64,000 bases of DNA, taken from assembly GCA_016271365.2 (NCBI GenBank), contig CM028129.1, positions 1,007,141,501-1,007,205,500 of the forward strand, written 5' to 3'. A model generated the notes under the pieces. The model was given only the letters and a program-made list of their open reading frames with translations, had not been told where the DNA came from and made no database searches. The DNA is from Neoceratodus forsteri. Taxonomy: Eukaryota > Chordata > Ceratodontiformes > Ceratodontidae. This document shows positions 20,976 through 30,669 of this stretch, piece after piece; the first letter of the stretch is position 1, and each line of letters begins with the position of its first letter. The position numbers and the translations under genes are program-made.

Positions 20976-21658
20976 CGTAGATGTTAGCAGGACCACTTGC
21001 AAACATGTCTAACTACTCCCTACATATGGAGGTGGTCTGTAGGAAATGGAAGACAGTGGATGTGACCTGGCTACACAAGAGCAAAGAAAGGATGACCTAG
21101 AGAATTATAGACCAGTCAGCTTGACAAATACAGTGGGAAAGATAATGGAGTCTATACTAAGAAAGTGACAGAAGATGGGACATGAGCCTCCCATTGTACA
21201 GGTCACTGGTGAAACCGCATCAAGAATACTGCACAAGGTAATGGAGTCCACACCTGAGGAAAGTCTGCAACAAAGTGGAAGCAGTACAGCACAGGGCAAC
21301 CAAGATGGTCCATGGTCTAGGAGGCAAAACATAAAAGGAGAGGCTGCAGGATCTGAACATGTACACCATTAAAAAAAGGAGGGAAAGGCGTGACATGATT
21401 GAAACATTACAAGTACCTGGATGGGATAAATAGGAGAGATGCCAAGGTGCGTTTCTCCCTGAACTCAAACAGAGCGACAAGGGGCAATTCATACAAACTT
21501 GCAGTGGGAGATTCAAAAGGGATATTCATAAGATCATTTTCACTGAAAAAGTGGTGGGCAAGTGGTGCAAGCCAAATCAGTGAGCAGCTTCAAACAAGAA
21601 TGAGACATGCATATGGAATTAGTTAGAAAAGAGGTGGAGAAACAAAGTGGGGATGGCC
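20976..21658 (+). mobile_element. Host CR1 of the big nest, middle piece
   Basis: Reading resumes with AGPLANMSNYSLHMEVVCRK and then WKTVDVTWLHKSKER, shifts frame, and continues ENYRPVSLTNTVGKIMESIL. The next recognisable CR1 block is LPLYRSLVKPHQEYC (about 21,189-21,233), so the whole catalytic core between them is deleted. Then come VEAVQHRATKMVHGLG and RRERRDMIETL-like blocks (21,265-21,400) and a decayed C-terminus to about 21,655, where the DIRS element begins. It is dead by deletion. Confidence 0.8.
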
Positions 21659-21705
21659 ACTAAGGGAAAAAGTACTCACCAGTAGTAATGTTGTTTCTTC
21701 CAAGA

Positions 21706-21798
21706 GATCCCCAAGTAGGTTTAACAACTGCATCATTAGTCCCTTGGATTGATCTTGCCTCGGAGCCTTAAGAGTTTTATGCAAATTAAGGAACATAA
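21706..21798. repeat. DIRS inverted terminal repeat, left
   Basis: This arm matches the complement of 37,268-37,365 over about 95 bp at roughly 80% (shared blocks include TTAACAA.TGCATCAT.AGTCCC, GATCTTGCCT/GAGCTTGGCCT and TTTATG.AAATTAAGGAA). Inverted rather than direct terminal repeats are characteristic of DIRS1-like elements. Confidence 0.78.
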
Positions 21799-21831
21799 AA
21801 AGAAATTTAAAACTCTGCTGTGTGGTCACGT

Positions 21832-22640
21832 TCACCTCTGCCTGGATGCCGATTTACCTTGCCCTACCTTACCGTAGGTGACAAATAATTGAGAATTTGT
21901 TGACCTGACATTCTTTGTGTGGTCCAAGTAGTACTCCAAGGCTAACTTCAGCACCCCTGGAATGGAGTTGTCCGTAGAAAACACAGGAAGAGTGATTGAT
22001 TGCTTCAGATGAAATTCAGACACCATCTTGGGGAGGAATTTTCTATAAGCCCTCAGTACTACCTTGTCCCTGTGGAATATGATGTAGCTGGAATTGTAAA
22101 AAGGACCTGGAGTTCGGTCAACCCTTCTAGCCAAAGACTTGCCACCAGGAAAACTGTTTTCCAGGTGACATATTTCAGAGCAGCAGTTGCCATAGACTTG
22201 AATGGAGCCTCAATCAGCTGTGCAATACAAATACACAAAGGCAGGTCCCAAGGAGGGACTGGATCCCTAAAAGGAGGGTTCAGATGAATTAGACCCTTAA
22301 AAACCTCTTAAAAGTAGCCTGTGAGGCTACAGATTTGTCCTTGCCAGCTGAAACGTGTGATGACACTGCTGCCAAATGCACCTTCAGGGTTGAGGGTTGG
22401 AGGCCCAAGGACTGCATGTGGCTCAAATAGTCCAAAACAGTGGATAAGCCCACCTGAAGGGGGTTGAGCTGCCTGGACACACACCACAGGGAAACTCTTT
22501 TCCACTTGGAAGAGTAGGTTTTCCTAGTTGCTGGCTTCCTGGAAACCTTAATCACATGTAAGACCTCCTTTGAGAGGTTTAGTCTAGAGAACTCTAGCTC
22601 TTCAAGTACCATGCTTTGAAGAGGAGGATTCTTGGTTCTG
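21832..22640 (-). pseudogene. DIRS tyrosine recombinase (truncated)
   Basis: The frame 22,289-22,972 ends with SRKPATRKTYSSKWKRVSLWC and STLKVHLAAVSSHVSAG, the N-terminal core-binding part of DIRS recombinases. The next blocks, GLIHLNPPFRDPVPPWDLPL and AALKYVTWKTVFLVA, lie at about 22,285-22,150 in other frames. The frame 21,832-22,134 gives LKLALEYYLDHTKNVRSTN followed by QLFVTYGKVGQGKSASRQR. The protein stops here: the His-x-x-Arg and the nucleophilic Tyr expected further on are missing, so recombination activity is lost. Confidence 0.8.
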
Positions 22641-22935
22641 GGAATGTTATCTTGCCATGAGACAAGTTCAGCAGACTGTGACTCCGGGGAAGCAACATTG
22701 GTAGTCTGGAGGAGAGGGACTGCAGCAGGCAGTACCAACCCTTCCTGGCATAGTCTGGTGCAATCAGAATCATTGTTGCCAGTTCCCTCTAGAGTTTCAG
22801 TACCACACTCAGCTGAAGTGGGAAAGGAGGGAATGCATGAAGACATTTCCCTGTCCACGAGAGGACTAGTGCATCCTCTGGGACTGTTCCTACTGAGGGA
22901 GGACTGCAACAGAAGTTGGGGAGCTGGTAGTTTTC

Positions 22936-23262
22936 TCAGGATGCAAACAGGCCCACCTCTAGTGTGCCACACCTTCTGAACACTGCAGATAGCACCTCTG
23001 CTTGTTCACAGCCCATTTGTGATTTCCTTGACTGATTCTGCTTAGACAGTCTGCCAGGACATTGTCCTTGCCTGGCAGAAGATGGACTGCAGATAACTGT
23101 GCTTGAAGAGAATAAGCCAGACTGCAGATCTTCATTGCTTCTGTACAGTTTGGAAGAACTTGTTCCTCCCTGTTTGTTGATGTAATACGTAGTGGTGACA
23201 TTATCTGTCCTAATCAGGATTGACTGGCCTCTGATGTGAGAGGAAAAGGCTTTCACTGTCAA
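22936..23262 (-). pseudogene. DIRS RNase H domain
   Basis: The frame shows ILIRTDNVTTTYYINKQGGT, the conserved DIRS/Ngaro RNase H block with its catalytic Asp. The overlapping frame 22,959-23,201 carries the C-terminal PGKDNVLADCLSR block with the second acidic residues. A frameshift lies between them near 23,150. It would remove the RNA strand during reverse transcription. Confidence 0.88.
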
Positions 23263-23548
23263 ATAGACTGCCCTGAGTTACAAGAGGTTTATAATCTCCT
23301 GAGACTCCAGTGGGGTCCATGCTCTGCTTACAGTAAAATCCTCTAGATGGCCTCCCCACCCCAGGAGGGAGGCGTCCGTGGTGAGTACTACTGTGGGTGA
23401 CTATTGGAGGAAGGGAAATCCTTCCTGAAGGTTATCATATTCCTTCCGCCACTCTAGTGCCCTTAATAGGCACTTTGATATGGGCACTAACTCTGACAAA
23501 GGGTCTCACCTTACAGACCAGTGGCCCCTAAGTGGTACTGGACATCTC

Positions 23549-24164
23549 TCATCTGGAACCTGGAACAACTGTTGTGGAAGAGGCCATGTGTCCTAGTAAC
23601 TGCAGGAAGTCCCTGGCAGATCTTGGCTGCCCTATTTGAAGGATTTTGCCAGTTCTATCAGATTTGCCACTCTCTCCCAAGGAAGGAACGCCCTTCCCTG
23701 AACAGCATCTAGTTCTGCTCCTATAAAGTCCTATACCTGTACTGTGTCTAGCTGAGACTTTTGGAGGTTTACCAAAAAAAAACCCACTCCTCCAGTGTAT
23801 GTTGGGTGAGAGAGAAAGATCTTGGTCTCTTGGTAGGACTCTCCTGAAACCAACCAATCATCTAGGTAGGGAAAGACCACTGCCACTTGCCTCCTCAAAT
23901 GTGCCGCCACTACCTCTAGGCACATTGTTAAAACTCTGACAGCCTATGAAAGGCCAAAGGGAAGGGCTGTGTACTAGTAGTGGCCGTTCCCCACTCTGAC
24001 CCTGAGGTACTTTCTGTGAGAGGGTCTTACTGGAATGTAGGAGTAAGCATCTTTCAGATACAGTGACCCCAGCCAGTGAAAGTGTTGCAAAGATGGAATT
24101 ACTGTTCTTAGTGTTACCATCTTGAACTTTGCCGTCTTTAGATGTTTGTTCAGCTATCTAAAAT
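23549..24164 (-). pseudogene. DIRS reverse transcriptase, C-terminal part
   Basis: From 24,164 downward: LNKHLKTAKFKMVTLRTVIP, then LYLKDAYSYIPVRPSHRKYL (motif A, catalytic Asp), ALPFGLS, VVFPYLDDWLVSG (catalytic YLDD at about 23,860), then thumb remnants to 23,549. Stops interrupt it (for example after GNGHY). The N-terminal half continues at 34,642 on the other side of the L1, where the frame ends HKKNGEWQPILDF. Confidence 0.85.
24159..24164 (+). repeat. Target site duplication of L1 copy 2, left (TAAAAT)
   Basis: TAAAAT here and at 34,636-34,641 flank the L1. The DIRS reverse-transcriptase frame joins across them (PILDF to LNKHLKT). It is short and AT-rich, so chance contributes, but the coding continuity fixes the site independently. 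Confidence 0.65.
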
Positions 24165-25214
24165 AGTCTTGGTTAGTGCATATATTACCACTATGGGTGT
24201 AATGTTTATTTGTTTTGTGCCTGAAACCAGATTACAACTCCTTATTGGTCAATACTTTAGTACTGTTGCTGTGGCACGTCCTACTTTTATTTTCTTTAAT
24301 TTTTTTCAGCCAGTCTCCTTTCTCCCTTTTTTTTGGAGGGGGTGAATGGGATAAGTTGCCAGCGATGGTACTGCTGGTACCCTTAACCACCTCACAGTTT
24401 TCTCCCTTCTAAACCTTGATAGCTGAGACTCAGTGGCTTGATATACACCCTTTCCAGCTCACTTCACTCCCTACCTTCGGTCTCCGGAAGACCTTAAAGA
24501 TCGATTCATTTTTGCTTTCCTTTCCCTTAGACTAACAATATAATCTACATGGCCTGGCTGGTTTTTTTTTCATTTTCTTACCAAGAGTCCACTACCTAGT
24601 GGTGACGCCATTTAGGATATGACCATACTAGTGGCTCTGTCAACCACTTTTTCTCCCTTCCCCATGTGTGTTATATATTTTTTCCTAACATATCTTTCAC
24701 TTTGGGACTTATATGTCCCAGTGGAGGCCCAGACACATATTGGATCTGGCATTTCATCCTGCCCTCCAATGGGTCTCTCACTATGGAACCCCACTTCTGG
24801 GCCTCGGGGGTGACAGCGGTTTCCCACCCCAAGTCTGGGAGTCTCATTGTGCATGGTTTTGCCCCATTGGCATTTAGCATTGTTTTTTTTAATTTGTTCA
24901 TGGTTCTGAAGTTTTACCTTTGTTTATTGGCTGTATTACCTCTTGCCTGTGTAACTCAGCTCTTCTTCCAGATTGATGAAACTATTGTTTTCTTTCTTTT
25001 TAATGTTACAAAAAAAAATCACACAGAGAACATATTTTTCTTAAACAGTTTCTTTATTTTCATGTAAGAGTCAACATGTATTATGGCAACCATATCATCT
25101 TCACGGATTTGGTAGGCCGTGTTGGGGCGCCTCCATTCTGCCATCCTGCGGCATTGGGTCTCTCGGGATGGGTGGTGGTGGGGGGGCTCCAGTGTCTCCG
25201 GGGTGGTCTTCATT
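24165..25214 (+). other. 5' region of L1 copy 2 without recognisable ORF1
   Basis: About 1.05 kb upstream of ORF2. It is T-rich and has several short open frames, none with the coiled-coil or RRM-like motifs of L1 ORF1 (compare the real ORF1 at 47.4-48.5 kb). It may be a heavily decayed ORF1/inter-ORF region or unrelated sequence picked up by the L1. The 60-133-codon frames here are not supported as genes. Confidence 0.4.
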
Positions 25215-25932
25215 ATGCAAGTAAACCAGGTTAAGATTTTCTCCAAAAATATTAATGGGCTGAATAACCCAATACAGAGGGCCAGAATGATGCAATACCT
25301 TAAAACACATCCAGCGGATCACTATTTCCTCCAGGGAACACACTTATGTGCTGCAGAACATCTTAAGTTGCAGTGGGAGATATCAAATGTATGCTTCTTC
25401 TTGCTCCTCTGGGAAGAAGCGGGGTGTTGTTATCCTGATTCCGTCGACTACTCCCTTGTTCGCAAAAAAGACATATCCTGATTCCCAAGGTAGATATGTA
25501 ATCCTCCAAGGGACATTGTACCAACAAGAAGTGACCCTGGCTAATGTTTATTTTCCACCTAATGCTACAACCCCAGAGTTGCATCGTTTTTGGGGCATTT
25601 TATTGTATCATCTCCAAGGTGCATTACTTATTGGTGGGGATTTGAATCTGGTCTTGTCTGTCGACCTCGATACATCTAACCCTAGCAGACACTGTTCTTC
25701 AATGGAGCAAAAATATTTTTGCATGAATATTGCCCAATTGAGTATTACAGATATGTGGCACTGCCTATGTCCTTTGCAATGTGCCTATACCTTTTTCTCT
25801 CCCCATCATCATAGCTATTCAAGAATTGATTACTTTTTCACTACATGTCAGCATTTCTCCTTGGTACAGGATTTGTCTTATGGACCCCGAATGCTCTCTG
25901 ATCACCATCCCTTACTTCTTAAGCTCAACGAC
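25215..25932 (+). pseudogene. L1 ORF2 endonuclease domain, copy 2
   Basis: ATG at 25,215 begins MQVNQVKIFSKNINGLNNPI, the start of L1 ORF2 (the Asn of NxNGL is catalytic in APE-type endonucleases). The frame then gives FLQGTHL, where the usual QETHL has its catalytic Glu changed to Gly. It shifts at about 25,400 into a long frame with KRGVVILIPS, ANVYFPPNATTPELHRF, LLIGGDLNLVLSVDLD (GGDLN active-site block), SRIDYFFTTCQHF and LSDHHPLLLKLND (the catalytic SDHH). It is cut at LND by the TIR insert and resumes at 30,670 as PNLGKESP..WRLNNSLL. Confidence 0.9.
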
Positions 25933-26489
25933 CCTATGCATGAATGCATGGAGTGCCTATGCATCATGGATCCGTGGCACATAGCCACTCCACAGCCATT
26001 ATGCCTACCCTGTGCAGGATGCACAAGACAGGGTGTGCAGTCCCTATACAACCAATCCCCCGGCCGCGTGGACAGCAATGCGCCATGGGTGAGTGGGGGG
26101 GCATGCTGGGGGTGTGCCAGCATTATGCGCCATGCACCAAGGGGTGTAGTGCTGCACACCGGGGGCATAGGAAGGCTGCCATTATGCCAGGGGGAACCCT
26201 GCTGTAAGTGTCCTCTGCACCGTATCCTGCCCACACAGTCCACCCGCCCTGTGCTGGTACCTGGCCGGGAATCCCCCACCACCACCACACATACACCTGA
26301 ACACACACACACCCCAGTCCCGGCAGTACAAAGCAGCCCCCTCCACATGGCAGACACCCTGACCCTGTCCCTTATGGCAGCTCACCCCCCTGCTCACACC
26401 GAGCTGCCCTGACCCCATCTGTGAGCTGACCCCCCCCACCCTCCACACATCACAGGCCCATCCTGAAGATGGTGCCCCTCCAAAACCAA

Positions 26490-26625
26490 CAGTGCCCCGT
26501 CCACGCGGTAGGTGATCCCTCCATCGGAAGCACAGTCATGCACGTCCCACAGTAGTAGAGTCAACCCGAACACCCCTGAGCCCCAATCCCAGCACCCCCA
26601 TCCCTCATTGTTCTGCAGTGGATTC
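26490..26625 (+). repeat. Inner inverted repeat of the TIR insert, left copy
   Basis: This segment matches the complement of 29,991-30,127 at about 75% by eye, in blocks such as GTCCCAC.GTAGTAGAGTC versus GTCCCACTTTAGTAGAGTCC and CAGCACCCC..TCCTCATTG..TGCAGTGG. It indicates that the two ends of the insert are related in inverted orientation well beyond the 11-bp TIR. Proline-rich open frames over both copies (26,512-27,219 plus; 30,067-30,717 minus) follow this shared sequence. They have no domain I know. Confidence 0.65.
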
Positions 26626-26629
26626 CCCC

Positions 26630-26888
26630 AGGGCACCAACAACACTCCCCTGTACCCGCCCATCAGTGCCATGGCGCTGGATGGCCAGCAGCACAGCCCT
26701 CCACACACCTCTTTGGTCGCCGGCCATCCAATTCATGCTGGGAGCGTGCCCCTATTTATAGGCAGCATGCTCTCAGCATCACTTGGATGGCTGGCAGCCA
26801 CGGATGTGTTTGGAGGGCTGTGCCACTGGCCGTTCAGCGCCACAGCACCGACAGACAGGTACAGGGGATTGGGGAGCTGTCTGTGCCA
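26630..26888. mobile_element. Foldback (near-palindrome) of about 260 bp
   Basis: The left arm 26,630-26,750 and the complement of 26,763-26,888 align nearly end to end. Shared blocks: CCCCTGTACC, GTGC.RTGGCGCTG, GGCCAG..GCACAGCCCTCCA, CAGCCATCCAA/CGGCCATCCAA, ATGCTG.GAGC. The centre is CCTATTTATAGG (26,751-26,762). The 235-codon open frame across it is therefore very likely accidental. A transcript would form a long imperfect hairpin. Confidence 0.8.
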
Positions 26889-28869
26889 GCTGGTGCATGT
26901 AGATTTGTTACTGGCTTGCACCCTAGTGCATGTAGCTAGCATGTACTTTTTTTTTTGCCTGCAGTTCCATGAGGCGCCACAAGGGGCGCAGGGCCAAATA
27001 GTAAGGCAGACATTTTTTAGGACATCGCGTCATGTGCGTGCCACAGAGGAGGAATCAGGACACAGCATCATTGAGAGTGAGCAGCGGCCTGGAGGTGTGT
27101 CCACGGAGAAGAAGGTGGGAGGACATGGAGTTGCTGGTAGTACATCGAGGGAGCAGCTGAATACGAACAAATATAAAGTAGGCTGGCTGGCATCACGCAC
27201 TGACCACCACTGTATATAAATATTTATGTGGGCTGCAGACTGCAGCACTGATTTGTATGAAGGGGTTGGGGTGGGGAACTGGCTGGACACTGGGGGGGCT
27301 GCAGCATTGAAAGAATGCCAATCTGGGTGGGAGCTAAAGTAATGCACATGGGGCGGTGGGTGGGTCATCACAATATCAGACTCTGGAGCTCACGGTGGGT
27401 CCAACGACGACTCCTACTACTCCTTCCTAGGAATTGACTGGTATATTGATGGCATTGGCACAATGTGTTAACCTTATTGTACCACATGTGTGTCTCACTG
27501 TCACCCACGTGCTACAATAAGGTTCACATAGGCATGCAAGTTGGGTCTGTAACTACGCAGTTTTGTGGAGAGTTTGAGAACAGTCGCTAGGCGGGAAGCT
27601 CCGTGACCGACTGATCTTTTCACTTGTACACAAAAATCGTACTTTTAGCTGTATCTAGGCAGGGAAATGATGTTTACCAGCTAAAGGCGGCAATTAACAA
27701 AAAAAAATTTATATGGGGCAAATAATAGAAGCACGTAATCCAAGTAATCGGGGCTTCACCCCACCCCCAAGCAAGTTGATTTTCTTCAGTTCTGGACCTA
27801 TTCTTTATGTTTTAGAAGGGACCAACCCAAGTATAAAAAAAAAAAAAGAGTAGTTGCTTTATTGTTTATTCACTTTAAGCCTTCTAAGGAAAGTAAGGAG
27901 CCTGTAAAGAAATTTGCAGTTTTATCACTACCTCCTTGCCACATTTTTATCTCTGAACCCTGACATTTATTTTTGTGTGAAAAAAAATACTTGGTGTAGT
28001 TTCAGTCAGACAAGTGCTTGGCTTTTGTTTGTGGGGGCAGTCTGTTAAAAAGTTCTTTCAATATGTATTAGTACGAGCTGCAGCAGTCTTAATCCCTCAC
28101 AGTCTAAGTGTGGGTCCGTCAGTCAAAAGCACTTGTTTCCAGTCCAGTGCCAGTTTCTGAGAGGGGAAATGCCTGGAAATCAGTAACAAAAATAAAATTC
28201 CAGTGTTTGTGTATGCTGTAAATAAACTGATTTAAGCAAAGGCTGCCAGTGACAGATTTGCTACAACTCAAGCAAAGGGCAGTTGCCTTTTTTTTTTTTT
28301 TTTTTTTTTGGGGCGATAGCACAAATAATGGGTCAAAGGACTTAACTGTCTGCCTGTTGAGCTAGCAATTACTGTGGGTTTCCCACCACAACTTTTCCAC
28401 ATTGTGGTTATCCACTCGTTTATTATGTGTGAAAAAAATAATTTGATCAGGTGAGCTTTGACAACTGCTTTTTGTTGTGTGGGGCACTTTGTATTTTTGT
28501 AAAATGCAAAAGCTCATAGATATCACATTTTTACTTGCTTGAGGGATCTCAACATGTACTATACATTTTCATGCCTAGCCTAAGTCTGTTCCACCGAACT
28601 AATGTGTGACTGTCCATGTTAGTGACGTCATTCTTCCGATCGGTATCTGTCATAGAGTAAAACAAATCTCATCTGCGTGCAACTGTGAGTGACATGTGAA
28701 TGATGCCTACAGTACTGTATTCGTTTTCACATGTGACGATTTCAGAATAGTTATTTTTTTCAATTTTTATCATTTTGTCCACTGGTGCAAGTATTCTGAC
28801 CGTGGTGCATGTAACTTTTGCCGCCACATGCACCTTGGTGCAGGTACCGAAAAAAGTTAATTTCTATCC
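26889..28869. other. Interior of the TIR insert without recognisable genes
   Basis: Includes a T run at 26,948-26,957 followed by TGCCTGCAG (splice-acceptor-like by chance), A runs near 27,836-27,848, and a long T run at about 28,289-28,309. A short hairpin (GGTGCATGT/ACATGCACC) lies at about 28,803-28,833. No frame has a motif I can identify. Confidence 0.45.
27470..27524. repeat. Short inverted repeat
   Basis: AACCTTATTGTACCACATGTG (27,470-27,490) pairs with CACGTGCTACAATAAGGTT (27,506-27,524) with two mismatches and a 15-nt loop. A few further bases outside also pair (ATGTG with CACAT). There is no T run, and it is not a gene terminator in this context. Confidence 0.75.
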
Positions 28870-29990
28870 CTGGTGGTAGCCTGGGTAGCAAACTGGCTGC
28901 ACAACAGGACACAGAAGGTAATAGTGAATGGAACACATTCTGAAGAAAGGTGGGTTACTAGTGGAGTACCTCAGGGCTCAGTACTGAGTCCAGTCTTCTT
29001 TAACATCTTTATAGGTGACATTGCAGAGGGTCTGGAGGGAAAGGTATGCCTCTTTGCAGGTGACACAAAGATCTGTAACAGAGTTGATGCACAAGTGGGG
29101 GGTAGAAAGGATGAGAAGGGACTTGGCAAGGTTGTAGGAATGGTCAGATGTATGTCAACTTAGATTCAGTGCAAAGAAGTGCAAAGTAATACACCTGGGA
29201 AACAAAAACCCAGGAGAAGAGTACACAATAGTAGGGGAGGTACTAACAACAACAAAAATGGAAAGGGACCTGGGGGTACTCGTATCAGATAATGTAAAGG
29301 TGGGTAAGTAATGTGAGAAGTCAGTAAGGAGAGCCAGGGGGATACTGGGATGCATAGGAGAGGGCATCACAAGTAGAAAAAGGGAATTGGTTATCTCTCT
29401 GTGCAGACAGTTGGTGAGACCCCATCTGGAGTACTGTGTGCAGTTTTGGAGACCTCCGCTATGCAAGGACATAGACAGGATGGAAGCAGTCCAGAGGAGG
29501 GCAACTAAAATGGTACAGGGTCTGCATCAGAAACCATATGAAGAGAGACTGAGAGAGCTTAATAAATATACCCTTGATGAAAGAAGGGACAGGGGTGACA
29601 TGATTGAAACGTTCAAGTACCTCAAGGGAATCAACAAAGTCCAGGAGGGGTAGCATCTTTCAGAATAAGAGATGTGTAAGAACAAGGGGGCACAATTTAA
29701 AGATAGAGGGGGGATGACTCAGGGTAATGTGAGGCAATTTATTTTCATGGAGAGAGTGGTGGATGCATGGAACTGCCTTCCTGGGGAGGTTATTGAGTCT
29801 AAAACAGTGGGGTAATTTAAACATGTATGGGACAGACATAAGGCAGTTGTAGTGGGTGGCAGGAAGTAGGCTGTTGGTTAAGTAGAATCTGCAGCCTATC
29901 CAGTAGGTAGGGAAATGGGCAGACTGGGTGGGCCAAGTGGTCCTTATCTGCCGTCAAAGTCTATGTTTCTATGTTTCTATGTTTCTATGA
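28870..29990 (+). mobile_element. CR1 LINE, 5'-truncated, inside the TIR insert
   Basis: It starts abruptly at MVAWVANWLHNRTQKVIVNG (motif B side of the palm) and runs to a complete CR1 3' end. The tail at about 29,910-29,990 has GGGCAGACTGGGTGGGCC, GTGGTCCTTATCTGCCGTC and then three TATGTTTC units. Typical CR1 truncation: the 5' half is missing. The neighbouring copy at 17.5-18.9 kb is clearly the same subfamily (GxxSRKx[16 protein letters not shown] in both). Confidence 0.93.
28873..29653 (+). pseudogene. CR1 reverse transcriptase C-terminal half with LFAGD
   Basis: Frame 28,873-29,163 holds [20 protein letters not shown] and LFAGDTKICNRVD, where the first catalytic Asp of the usual FADD is Gly. 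A frameshift at about 29,100 leads to NAKKCKVIHLG-like sequence in other frames. Frame 29,387-29,653 gives [40 protein letters not shown] and DMIETFKYLKGINKVQEG. It is inactive by truncation, frameshift and active-site change. Confidence 0.9.
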
Positions 29991-30127
29991 GGGGGGGGCC
30001 ACTGCACACCAATGAGGAGCAGGGGTGCTGAGCTTGGGGCTTGGGGGTGGTTTGGGTTGGACTCTACTAAAGTGGGACGCGTACGACCGGGCTCCCGATG
30101 TGGGGGGGTGGCACTGACCACCATTGA
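29991..30127 (-). repeat. Inner inverted repeat of the TIR insert, right copy
   Basis: This is the counterpart of 26,490-26,625 in opposite orientation. It lies immediately after the CR1 tail. The remaining 540 bp to 30,669 are G-rich on the plus strand and show only weak similarity to 25,933-26,480. Confidence 0.6.
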
Positions 30128-30669
30128 TGACTTGTGGGTACATGATTGGGGTGGGGGGAAGGGGGGAGGTTGGGAGTCGCAGTACTAGGACTGGGTCCCA
30201 TGCATGGATGCCCTGGTGGGGGTGGAGACAGGGCACAGCTGTGTTCCTTGGGGTGGGGTGGGATGCCATACTGGGGTGGGGGTCTGACAGCTGGGGTACT
30301 TTCCATGCACCAGGGGGGTGCTGTGGTACATGGGCTCAGCCAGGGGGACAACTGGAAGCCATGGACTGGCTGCATGGGTCTGGGTGCCTGTGGTGGGTAT
30401 TCACGTACCTGGACCTGCACATACATGTGCACTGGATCCACTCCTGGACCCGGGAATGGGTATCCGATTGGATGCCTGCCTGGGTCTGCTACTCCACCCC
30501 CAGCTGCCCTGCACAGTCCTGCATACCCGGGGGGGCGGGGCTGTGGACAGGTGCCCCACAGGTACCTGCGGTTGTGAGTACCATGCACACTGAGACTGTC
30601 CGGGGCCGCAGAGCTACGTGAGTGGGATACGCACCTCTGGCACGTATTTCCCACCCCATCATGCATAGG

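Larger units (their letters stand above)
25933..30669. mobile_element. TIR-bounded insertion inside L1 endonuclease/linker
   Basis: The 4,737-bp block begins CCTATGCATGA and ends TCATGCATAGG, an 11-bp perfect TIR. The L1 frame is continuous without it (LND then PNLGK). The flanks suggest a short duplication (GACCC/GGCCC, one mismatch) but its exact length is unclear. Deeper inside, 26,490-26,625 is similar to the complement of 29,991-30,127. It carries a foldback (26,630-26,888), a hairpin (27,470-27,524) and a CR1 (28,870-29,990). I recognise no transposase. It may be a large non-autonomous DNA transposon; the superfamily is undetermined. Confidence 0.6.

Noticed and set aside
26945..27170. 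Splice-acceptor-like T run plus CAG followed by a possible exon (RRWEDMELLVV)
   Set aside because: Only one splice-like signal, no partner donor or conserved protein motif; considered chance.
26512..27219. 235-codon plus-strand frame as a transposase or host gene
   Set aside because: It runs straight through the 260-bp palindrome, has no recognisable domain and is proline/histidine rich, so it is more likely GC-driven than coding.
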